Positions 1-5,600 of a stretch of 6,695 bases of DNA are shown piece after piece. Position numbers and translations under genes: made by a program. Under the pieces are notes generated by a model. That model was given only the letters and a program-made list of their open reading frames with translations. It did not search any database and was not told the DNA's origin. The stretch's first letter is position 1, and each line of letters opens with the position of its first letter. The DNA lies in assembly GCA_003451635.1 (NCBI GenBank), contig DMAT01000043.1:1-6695 (forward strand). The letters run 5' to 3'. The stretch is from Syntrophus sp. (in: bacteria). GTDB lineage: Bacteria; Desulfobacterota; Syntrophia; Syntrophales; UBA8958.

Positions 1-453
1 GATCTCCACATCGCCATCGCAAAGGATGCTTTCCTGGAGTTTTTGACATATCCGGTGGTTAGTATCGTTGTCAATGCGCCCCGCCCGCCGGTCCACAATA
101 ATACCGTCGCTGTTTATCGTTGCAAAGTTGATGCGGATCAGGAGATCCTTTTCCGTCATGGGAAAGTCTATTCCCGCCCCTTCCAGAATTCCCCGGCCGA
201 TATTGTTCTTTACCGGATCATATCCGAAAAGGGCGAAATGGGCGGGCCCGCTCCCCGGGGTAATCCCATAGCCAACTGGGTCCAGAAGGCCGCAAACCCC
301 TTTCTTAGCCAATGCGTCCAGATTGGGGGTCTGCGCCGTTTCCAGCTCGGTCATTCCTTCCGGACCAGGCAGACCGCCGAGACCATCCATGATAAGAAAT
401 ATGATCTTGGTTGTGTTTGGTATGGCCAAGGTGTCGATCAATTCCGGATGCAT
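1..453 (-). CDS. apgM: Archaeal-type cofactor-independent phosphoglycerate mutase, N-terminal part (C-terminus beyond left edge)
   Basis: Reading leftwards from an ATG at 453 gives 151 open codons to the window edge, so the stop and roughly the last 60% of the protein (family length about 400) are missing. The enzyme interconverts 3- and 2-phosphoglycerate in cytosolic glycolysis/gluconeogenesis and belongs to the alkaline-phosphatase superfamily. Seen: a hydrophobic strand ending in MDGLGG (metal-ligand Asp at residue 23), then TPNLDALA, then ITPGSGPAHFALFGYDP. The Ser of PGSG is the expected phosphorylated nucleophile, and ALFGYDP is a hallmark of the ApgM family as opposed to GpmI. Further on come NNIGRGILEGAGI and RINFAT, also typical. 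The start is supported by GAGGGAG at 467-461, 7 nt upstream. The gene follows the beta-oxidation operon in the same direction but is separated from it by a strong terminator, so it is probably transcribed independently. The family call is firm; the gene's role here is inferred from the family. Confidence 0.9.
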   Translation of the reverse strand, partial: MHPELIDTLAIPNTTKIIFLIMDGLGGLPGPEGMTELETAQTPNLDALAKKGVCGLLDPVGYGITPGSGPAHFALFGYDPVKNNIGRGILEGAGIDFPMTEKDLLIRINFATINSDGIIVDRRAGRIDNDTNHRICQKLQESILCDGDVEI

Positions 454-460
454 AATAATT

Positions 461-467
461 CTCCCTC
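461..467 (-). promoter_or_regulatory. Ribosome binding site of apgM
   Basis: GAGGGAG on the minus strand lies 7 nt before the ATG at 453. It fixes the start of the partial apgM gene and lies just downstream of the T-rich tail of the preceding terminator. Confidence 0.75.
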
Positions 468-468
468 A

Positions 469-511
469 TTTAAAAATTTAAAGGGGGCGGGTTGATAACA
501 ACCCCGCCCCC
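469..511 (-). terminator. Rho-independent terminator of the beta-oxidation operon
   Basis: On the minus strand a GC-rich inverted repeat (arms 511-499 and 494-483, about 12 bp with one bulged C, 4-nt loop TTAT) is followed directly by a T-rich tract at 482-469 (TTTAAATTTTTAAA). It lies 28 nt downstream of the acyl-CoA dehydrogenase stop codon. GC-rich stem plus T-tail is the classical intrinsic terminator layout, here oriented for the minus-strand genes. The T-tract is interrupted by A residues, so efficiency could be partial and some read-through into apgM is possible. Confidence 0.8.
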
Positions 512-524
512 AAGTTAATGTCAA
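495..524 (-). promoter_or_regulatory. Possible sigma70-type promoter of apgM, overlapping the terminator
   Basis: A perfect -35 hexamer TTGACA is present at 524-519. Eighteen nt further on, TGTTAT at 500-495 matches 4 of 6 positions of TATAAT. Transcription would start near 488, inside the distal arm of the terminator stem, giving a leader of about 35 nt before the apgM ATG. A transcript starting there would lack the proximal stem arm and so escape termination. The -10 match is mediocre; this is an inference from two hexamers and their position. Confidence 0.4.
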
Positions 525-539
525 CCTTCGTCCCCTGAA

Positions 540-2372
540 CTACATGAAACTTTCTTCAGGAATGTCGATAGAGCTGCGGTCGCCGCACTTCATAGACTTC
601 TCATATCCAAAGATATCGGTAACATGATTCATGACATAGAACTTGGCGCTGGCGATTTTGCCCTTGTAGAAATTGGCATCGAAGTGGCCGTCACCCAGTT
701 CTTTGAGCTTCGCCGCCGCCAGGATGGCCTGGTCGAGCAACAGCTTGCCGCAGTATACTCTTGCGCCTGCATGCATGGTCCGGGTAGCAAAGAGCTGTTT
801 CATCTGCCTATCGCCAGTCGTCCAGGCCGCATTCATGTCGACAATATCTTTAAAAGCAACCATGGCATCCGCCATCATTGCAAATTCCGCCGCAAGTTCG
901 TCTGTCTTCTTGCTGGCGACGAATTCGTCGATTTCTGCCACCCATCTCTGGAACGGTGCGCCGTCCTTCATGGTGAACTTGCGGCCTGTATAGTCCTGGG
1001 CCTGGATGAAGTTTGTGCCTTCCCATATACCGTAGATCACGACGTCCCGGTAAAGTTCCGCCGCGGCATACTCTTCCATGAAGCCGTAGCCGCCGTGGCA
1101 TTGGATCGCCTCCTCGGTTGTACGCCTGGCCATGTCGGACGCATAGGCCTTGCACAGGGGGTTGTTGATTGAAAACATATCGTCGTAATAGGCCCTCTCT
1201 TCCGGCGTGGCGGCATCCATAGACAGGTCGCGGTAGAGATAGGACTGATAAATCAACGCTCGGCAGGCCTCCATAATGGATTTCTGGAACAACAGCATGC
1301 GGCGGACGTCTTCGTGCTCAATGATCCTGACGCTGGGTCCTTTGGGATTGGTGGAATGTTTGCTCTGCACCCGGACCTTCGTATAATCCAGAGCTGCATA
1401 ATAGGCTGCGCCAATGCATCCCAGGGAGAATAATCCGGTGTTCAGACGTTCTTCGTTCATATACGCGAACATCTGCTTCATACCTACGGCTTTGCCGTCT
1501 ACCACTTCTTTTTCGCCTACCATCCAGCCGTAACAGTTATTGTTTTCACCCATGGCCAGGGTGCAGGTAGAAGAACCGTGGATGCCAAGTTTGTGCTCAA
1601 TATTCATGGTGGTGACATCATTCCAGGCGCCCACCGAGCCATCCTCGTTGACCCAGAACTTGGGCACCAGGAAGAGGGAAATGCCGGCAGTCCCTTCTTT
1701 GGCGCCAGGGGTCTTGGCCAGCATCAGGTGGATAATGTTTTCCGCCAGGTCATGGTCTCCGGAGGTGATGAAGCATTTCGTACCTGTGAGCTTATACTTG
1801 CCGGGTGTGTCGGTGGGGAATGCCTTGCTTTGGACCGCGCCAACCTCGGAGCCTGCGCCCGGTTCGGTCAGGCCCATGGTACCGCACCATTCACCGGATA
1901 TCATCTTGGGCATGAACAGGTCCTGTTGTTTTTGGGTGCCATATTCCTGGAGCACGGTGATAGCACCCTGGGTCAGACACCAGAACATGACGATCGACGG
2001 TGATGCGGCAGTCTGCATTTCCAGAATCGGAGCGTACCAAGTCAGCGGTATTTTACCTTCGCCGCGGAAACCAAACTGCTGTGCTATCGACGCATCCTGG
2101 ACGGCTTTATAGACTTTCTTGAATGAGTCAGGGGTGACAACCGCGTGTTCATTACCGCCCACATACTTCGCGCCTGGTTCATCGGCATCTTTGTTGGCCG
2201 GACACATCACGTCGCGGCAGACTTTATTGTTAACATCGAGGAAATTATCGATATCGTCAATCCCGTAGAATTCTTTGTAAGCGTCAAGGTTCAGGAGCTT
2301 ATCCATGCCGAGCCATTCTTTAATCTGGAACGTAATGTCGCGCGTTTGATACAACCAAGTAGAATGTGCCAT
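540..2372 (-). CDS. Acyl-CoA dehydrogenase of the ~600-residue class (FAD-dependent)
   Basis: This gene encodes a 610-residue flavoprotein that oxidises an acyl-CoA to the trans-2-enoyl-CoA, the first step of beta-oxidation, normally passing electrons to an electron-transfer flavoprotein. Domains in order are an alpha-helical N-terminal domain (about 40-160), the beta-barrel middle domain opening with the signature MGLTEPGAGSE (166-176) and KCFITSGD (199-206), the helical C-terminal domain with QCHGGYGF (425-432), and IWEGTNFIQ (449-457). The Glu of that motif (451) aligns with the catalytic base of medium-chain acyl-CoA dehydrogenase. About 150 further residues follow, as in the FadE5/DmdC-like class; ordinary family members are near 380-400. 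Start: ATG at 2372 lies 7 nt after AGGAGGG. A TTG two codons earlier (2378) sits only 1 nt from that site and is rejected. It is the last gene of the operon, after a 133 bp structured gap. Family sure; substrate chain length unknown, and DmdC-type or aromatic-derived acyl-CoA substrates cannot be excluded. Confidence 0.93.
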   Translation of the reverse strand: MAHSTWLYQTRDITFQIKEWLGMDKLLNLDAYKEFYGIDDIDNFLDVNNKVCRDVMCPANKDADEPGAKYVGGNEHAVVTPDSFKKVYKAVQDASIAQQFGFRGEGKIPLTWYAPILEMQTAASPSIVMFWCLTQGAITVLQEYGTQKQQDLFMPKMISGEWCGTMGLTEPGAGSEVGAVQSKAFPTDTPGKYKLTGTKCFITSGDHDLAENIIHLMLAKTPGAKEGTAGISLFLVPKFWVNEDGSVGAWNDVTTMNIEHKLGIHGSSTCTLAMGENNNCYGWMVGEKEVVDGKAVGMKQMFAYMNEERLNTGLFSLGCIGAAYYAALDYTKVRVQSKHSTNPKGPSVRIIEHEDVRRMLLFQKSIMEACRALIYQSYLYRDLSMDAATPEERAYYDDMFSINNPLCKAYASDMARRTTEEAIQCHGGYGFMEEYAAAELYRDVVIYGIWEGTNFIQAQDYTGRKFTMKDGAPFQRWVAEIDEFVASKKTDELAAEFAMMADAMVAFKDIVDMNAAWTTGDRQMKQLFATRTMHAGARVYCGKLLLDQAILAAAKLKELGDGHFDANFYKGKIASAKFYVMNHVTDIFGYEKSMKCGDRSSIDIPEESFM

Positions 2373-2505
2373 TTCCAATCCCTCCTAATATTTGTTTAAC
2401 TGACTATTACGATGCCATCCAGCGAGGAAGTGTTTCATGCCGATCTTTCGGGGAAAGGATAACGCCCCCTCTCATCGAGAGGAGAGCGTCATGCCCCTTC
2501 GCCTG
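2373..2505 (-). other. Structured 133-bp intergenic leader before the acyl-CoA dehydrogenase gene
   Basis: This is the longest gap in the operon. In transcription order it holds a hairpin at 2489-2462 (ACGC/GCGT and CCTCTC/GAGAGG pairings with an internal loop and 3-nt loop). A second hairpin follows at 2460-2443 (CTTTC/GAAAG, 3-nt loop, extended by AT/AT past a bulge). Next comes a short ORF of 17 codons (2438-2385) whose TAG stop overlaps the AGGAGG ribosome site of the next gene. Neither hairpin is followed by a run of T, so they are not obvious terminators. I see no convincing -35/-10 pair. The gap may modulate transcript stability or translation, or may be merely spacer. Confidence 0.45.
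2380..2386 (-). promoter_or_regulatory. Ribosome binding site deciding the acyl-CoA dehydrogenase start
   Basis: AGGAGGG on the minus strand is 7 nt from the ATG at 2372 but only 1 nt from the in-frame TTG at 2378, so the ATG is the start. Confidence 0.85.
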
Positions 2506-3288
2506 TTAACAACCCTTAAAATTTGCCTTCCGCTTTTCCAGGAACGCTTTCATCCCCTCTTTCTGGTCGTCGGTGCTGAAACACTGGGCGCAGCATTCAA
2601 CTTCCAGCTTGTTCGCGTTATCCAGGGCCAGATCATAGCCATAAACGATGGAGTGTTTCGCCATTTTCAGGGCAAAACCGGGCAGTCCGGCCAATTTGGC
2701 GGCAAATTTCTTTGTTTCCGCCATGAGTTCATCCGCCGGGAATATCTTGTTGACCAACCCGACTTCATAGGCCCGCTGGGCGTCAAGCTGGCCGCCCCCC
2801 ATGATGATTTCCTTGGCCCTGCCGACGCCGATAAGGCGCGGCAGGCGCTGCGTCCCACCCCAGCCCGGAATCAGGCCAATGAGAATCTCGGGCTGACCAA
2901 AACGGGCCTTGTCGGAAGCAAAGCGCATGTCACAGGCCATCGCGATCTCCGTACCACCGCCCAGGGCAAAGCCGTTGACCGCCGCGATGGATGGCTTCGC
3001 CATCGTCTCGATGAGGCGCAGGGTGGCATGGCCCAGTTCCATGAATTCCATGGCCTGCTGGGGCCGCATCTCCTGCATTTCGGAAATGTCCGCTCCGGCC
3101 ACGAAGGCCTTGTCTCCGGCGCCGGTCAGGATGATCGCCTTGATGGCCGCATCTGTCTGACAGCGCATGGCCGCATCGTAGAGCTCCTTCATGGTGACGG
3201 AGTTCATCGCGTTTAGGGCCTTGGGTCGGTTAAAAGTAATTGTCGCTACCCCGCTTTCCACATCAAATAAGAGATTCTGATATTCCAT
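2506..3288 (-). CDS. Enoyl-CoA hydratase (crotonase family)
   Basis: The 260-residue protein has the usual length for a monofunctional crotonase and hydrates trans-2-enoyl-CoA to (S)-3-hydroxyacyl-CoA in the cytosol. Seen: the FNRPKALNAMN opening (19-29), the oxyanion-hole loop FVAGADISEM (62-71), and ALGGGTEIAMACD (108-120) carrying Glu114. FGQPEILIGLIPGWGGTQRL (130-149) carries Glu134. Glu114 and Glu134 align with Glu144 and Glu164 of rat mitochondrial crotonase, the two acid-base residues, which supports hydratase rather than isomerase or hydrolase activity. The C-terminal EGMKAFLEKRKANFK also matches true hydratases. Start: the ATG at 3288 lies 9 nt from AAGGGGG; a TTG directly before it (3291) is also possible and would add one residue. 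It is 48 bp downstream of the 3-hydroxyacyl-CoA dehydrogenase gene, whose substrate it makes. Chain-length preference is not readable from sequence; it resembles the short-chain (crotonyl-CoA) class. Confidence 0.93.
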   Translation of the reverse strand: MEYQNLLFDVESGVATITFNRPKALNAMNSVTMKELYDAAMRCQTDAAIKAIILTGAGDKAFVAGADISEMQEMRPQQAMEFMELGHATLRLIETMAKPSIAAVNGFALGGGTEIAMACDMRFASDKARFGQPEILIGLIPGWGGTQRLPRLIGVGRAKEIIMGGGQLDAQRAYEVGLVNKIFPADELMAETKKFAAKLAGLPGFALKMAKHSIVYGYDLALDNANKLEVECCAQCFSTDDQKEGMKAFLEKRKANFKGC

Positions 3289-3297
3289 CAATTCATA

Positions 3298-3304
3298 CCC
3301 CCTT
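3298..3304 (-). promoter_or_regulatory. Ribosome binding site of the enoyl-CoA hydratase gene
   Basis: AAGGGGG at 3304-3298 is followed by three closely spaced possible starts. An ATG at 3296 (1 nt away) opens only a two-codon ORF, ATG-AAT-TGA. A TTG lies at 3291 (6 nt away). An ATG lies at 3288 (9 nt away). The last is preferred by codon and spacing. Confidence 0.6.
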
Positions 3305-3312
3305 TTATCTAT

Positions 3313-3328
3313 GCATCCCGAAAGATGC
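3313..3328 (-). repeat. Small intercistronic hairpin
   Basis: Minus-strand GCATC-TTTCGG-GATGC forms a 5-bp stem with a 6-nt loop in the 48 bp between the 3-hydroxyacyl-CoA dehydrogenase stop and the hydratase ribosome site. No T-run follows it, so it is not a terminator. It may have no function. Confidence 0.35.
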
Positions 3329-3336
3329 GAATTCCC

Positions 3337-4197
3337 CTATTTCTGGCTGTAATCGTAAACGCCTCTGCCGACTTTCCGGCCAAGCCAGCCGGCATCGACA
3401 TATTTCTTCAGGAGCGGCGAGGGACGGTACTTGGAATCGCCGAAACCCTTGTGGAGAACGTCCATGATGGCCCAGCAAGTATCAAGACCGATAAGGTCGG
3501 CCAGGGCCAGAGGACCCATGGGGTGATTCATGCCGAGGATCATGATATCGTCGATGGCCTTGGGAGTGCCCACACCTTCCATCAGGGCGCAGAAGGCCTC
3601 GTTGATCATGGGCATGAGAATACGGTTGGAAATAAATCCTGGGAAGTCGTTGCATTCCACGGGAACTTTGCCGAACTGCTTGGTGAGGCTCTCCGTCAGG
3701 TCATAGGTCGCCTGGGAAGTCGCCAGTCCCCGGATGATCTCTACGAGTCTCATAACCGGGACGGGGTTCATGAAGTGCATACCAATGACCTTGTCCGCAC
3801 GCTTGGTAGCGCCGGCAATGCGGGTAATGGGAATGGACGAGGTATTGGTGGCCAGGATGACATCGGGTTTGCAGAACTCGTCGAGTTTCCTGAAGATGCC
3901 GAGCTTCAGATCTTCTCTCTCCACAGCCGCCTCGACAACAAAATCAGCGCCCTTCATGTCTTCGAGGTTAGTGCTTTTCTTGATCCGGCTGAGAATCTCC
4001 GTCTTCTTATCTGCGGTGATCTTTTCTTTGGCCACCAGCCGGTCGAGGTTCTTCGCGATGGTGTCGTAGCCTCTATCCACAAACTGGTCTGAAATGTCGT
4101 TCATGATGACATTCAAGCCCCCGGGATAGGCCGCCACCTGGGCGATTCCGTTTCCCATCTGTCCGGCGCCAATAACGCCAAAGGTTTTTACTGCCAT
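3337..4197 (-). CDS. NAD-dependent 3-hydroxyacyl-CoA dehydrogenase (3-hydroxybutyryl-CoA dehydrogenase type)
   Basis: The 286-residue protein has the length of the stand-alone Hbd/PaaH class and oxidises (S)-3-hydroxyacyl-CoA to 3-ketoacyl-CoA with NAD+. The N-terminal Rossmann domain (about 1-186) opens with GVIGAGQMGNGIAQ (8-21), and Asp34 at the end of the second strand is the usual mark of NAD rather than NADP binding. VVEAAVE (87-93) and ATNTSS (116-121) follow. His141 in GMHFMNP and Glu153 in RLVEII are 12 apart, as in the catalytic dyad of human HAD, and Asn191 in FISNR completes the active site. The helical C-terminal domain (about 187-286) contains HPMGPLALADLIGLD and ends with the usual GRGVYDY. 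Start: the ATG at 4197 is 6 nt from AGGAGGG; a TTG at 4203 abuts that site and is rejected. A four-residue YPGG segment at 24-27 slightly lengthens the turn before the second strand. It sits between thiolase and hydratase genes, consistent with its place in the pathway. Family sure; chain length unknown. Confidence 0.94.
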   Translation of the reverse strand: MAVKTFGVIGAGQMGNGIAQVAAYPGGLNVIMNDISDQFVDRGYDTIAKNLDRLVAKEKITADKKTEILSRIKKSTNLEDMKGADFVVEAAVEREDLKLGIFRKLDEFCKPDVILATNTSSIPITRIAGATKRADKVIGMHFMNPVPVMRLVEIIRGLATSQATYDLTESLTKQFGKVPVECNDFPGFISNRILMPMINEAFCALMEGVGTPKAIDDIMILGMNHPMGPLALADLIGLDTCWAIMDVLHKGFGDSKYRPSPLLKKYVDAGWLGRKVGRGVYDYSQK

Positions 4198-4203
4198 GTT
4201 CAA

Positions 4204-4210
4204 CCCTCCT
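4204..4210 (-). promoter_or_regulatory. Ribosome binding site deciding the 3-hydroxyacyl-CoA dehydrogenase start
   Basis: AGGAGGG ends directly at the in-frame TTG (4203) and lies 6 nt before the ATG (4197). Only the ATG has workable spacing. Confidence 0.85.
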
Positions 4211-4231
4211 TATGAGATTATTGTTCATGAA

Positions 4232-4257
4232 GGGGCGACCCGAAAAGGCGCCGCCCC
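4232..4257 (-). repeat. GC-rich intercistronic hairpin
   Basis: GGGGCG and CGCCCC form a perfect 6-bp G/C stem around a 14-nt loop in the 76 bp between thiolase 1 and the 3-hydroxyacyl-CoA dehydrogenase gene. The loop contains GGCGCC, so alternative pairings exist. The minus-strand downstream sequence (TTCATGAACAATAATC) lacks a T-run, so termination is unlikely. A role in mRNA processing or stability is possible but unproven. Confidence 0.45.
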
Positions 4258-4273
4258 GATCATACCAACTTGA

Positions 4274-5563
4274 TTAGACAGCCTCGAGGATAATGGACAT
4301 CCCCTGACCGCCGCCGATGCACAGGGAGGCCAGACCCAGGTTCACGCCCTTCTTCTTCATCTGCATGGCCAGGGTATAGGTGATCCTGGCGCCGGTGTTG
4401 CCAATGGGGTGACCGATGGAGATCCCGCTGCCGTTGAGATTGCACTTGTCGAGATCAACATCAAGTTCCTTGATGCAGCCCAGGGCCTGAACCGCAAAGG
4501 CCTCATTGAGCTCGATGAGCCCGATGTCCTTCATCGTGACGCCGAGTTGCTTAAACAGCTTACGCGTTGCCGGAATGGGACCGAGACCCATGTATGCCGG
4601 ATCGAGACCGCCGGTAGCATAACCCTTGATCTTCGCCAGTGGTTTCAGACCCAGTTCTTTGGCCTTTTCGGCGCTCATGATAACCACTGCCGTGGCGCCG
4701 TCATTGATGCCCGAGGCGTTTCCTGCTGTAACGGTGCCGTCCTTCTTGAATACGGGTGAGAGTTTTGCCATTTTTTCGAGGGTCGTATCCATGGGACGCT
4801 CGTCCACGGCAAAGACCTTGGGATCGCCCTTCCGCTGAGGAATGACGACGGGAACGATTTCGTCGGCAACAGCGCCACTGGCGATAGCCGCCCGCGCCCT
4901 TCTGTGACTCTCATAGGCGATCTGATCCTGCTCGGCCCGGGTAATTCCGTACTTGGCGCCGATGGCTTCCGCCGTGTTCCCCATGTGGTAACTGTTGAAT
5001 ATTTCCCAGAGGCCGTCATGGACCAGCAGATCTGTTACCTTGCCGTAGGGCATACTCATTCGGTAACCCCAACGGGCGTCGGCCATGGCATAAGGCACGT
5101 TGCTCATGTTTTCCAGACCGCCGGCGATGATAATATCCGCATCACCAGCATTGATGGCCTGGGCAGCCAGGGCGATCGCCTTCATTCCTGATGCACATAC
5201 TTTCTGAACCGTGAAAACATTCGTCTCCTCGGGAAGACCGGCAAAAATCGCCGACTGACGGGGGGGATTCTGACCCACACCTGCGTTCAGGACATTACCC
5301 ATAATGACCTCGTCGAAATACACGGGGGTCAGGGAACTGTCGTAGGCATAGTATTTCTTCTGGACATCCGACATATCGAAATCTCCGAAGACGGTCGGCC
5401 GGGCCGCTTTAATGGCGTCCGTAATGACCGGGCGGAGACCTGCCCTGATAATGGCTTCCTTAATAACCAGCCTGCCCAACTCTACCACCGAGACGCCCTT
5501 CAGGGACCCGCCGAATTCACCGACGGCCGTCCTGGCGCCGCTTACAATAACCGCTTCTCTCAT
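4274..5563 (-). CDS. Thiolase / acetyl-CoA C-acetyltransferase with an N-terminal-domain insertion (thiolase 1)
   Basis: The 429-residue thiolase is longer than the usual ~390. It cleaves 3-ketoacyl-CoA with CoA to acetyl-CoA, or condenses two acetyl-CoA in reverse. Seen: the opening VIVSGARTAVGEFGG (5-19); nucleophile Cys123 in KVCASGMKA; IAGGLENMSNVPYA (146-159); HMG at 193-195; TVTAGNASGINDGA (277-290); NEAFA (353-357); His385 in GHPIGNTGAR; and the acid-base Cys415 in CIGGGQG. All four active-site elements are therefore intact. Compared with Zoogloea thiolase, about 35 extra residues (44-84) stand between the first helix pair and DEVIMGNVL, which accounts for the extra length. Start: ATG at 5563 with GGAG 10 nt upstream. 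The stop is TAA. It follows thiolase 2 by 37 bp, a gap that includes a run of eight T. Both are biosynthetic/degradative thiolase family members but clearly different in sequence, so this is not a recent duplication. Substrate range is unknown. Confidence 0.93.
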   Translation of the reverse strand: MREAVIVSGARTAVGEFGGSLKGVSVVELGRLVIKEAIIRAGLRPVITDAIKAARPTVFGDFDMSDVQKKYYAYDSSLTPVYFDEVIMGNVLNAGVGQNPPRQSAIFAGLPEETNVFTVQKVCASGMKAIALAAQAINAGDADIIIAGGLENMSNVPYAMADARWGYRMSMPYGKVTDLLVHDGLWEIFNSYHMGNTAEAIGAKYGITRAEQDQIAYESHRRARAAIASGAVADEIVPVVIPQRKGDPKVFAVDERPMDTTLEKMAKLSPVFKKDGTVTAGNASGINDGATAVVIMSAEKAKELGLKPLAKIKGYATGGLDPAYMGLGPIPATRKLFKQLGVTMKDIGLIELNEAFAVQALGCIKELDVDLDKCNLNGSGISIGHPIGNTGARITYTLAMQMKKKGVNLGLASLCIGGGQGMSIILEAV

Positions 5564-5600
5564 ACTGCTACTTCTCCTTTCAAAAAAAATATATTCAAAC

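Noticed and set aside
43..495. 150-codon open frame on the plus strand
   Set aside because: It lies antisense to apgM, whose motifs are unmistakable; its predicted protein is low-quality and runs into the terminator stem.
2437..3216. 259-codon open frame on the plus strand
   Set aside because: It is a shadow of the enoyl-CoA hydratase gene, caused by codon bias; it has no recognisable domain and lies against a gene with intact catalytic residues.
3325..4092. 255-codon open frame on the plus strand
   Set aside because: It is antisense to the 3-hydroxyacyl-CoA dehydrogenase gene, with no ribosome site and no known motif.
5312..5434. Extra segment in thiolase 1 considered as a frameshift artefact or inserted mobile sequence
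   Set aside because: The frame is continuous, flanking motifs are in register, base composition matches the rest of the gene, and there are no terminal repeats.
5582..5589. Run of eight T (minus strand) between the two thiolase genes, considered as a terminator tail
   Set aside because: No GC-rich stem precedes it; it follows the TAA of thiolase 2 directly through AT-rich sequence, so it is best read as spacer before the ribosome site.
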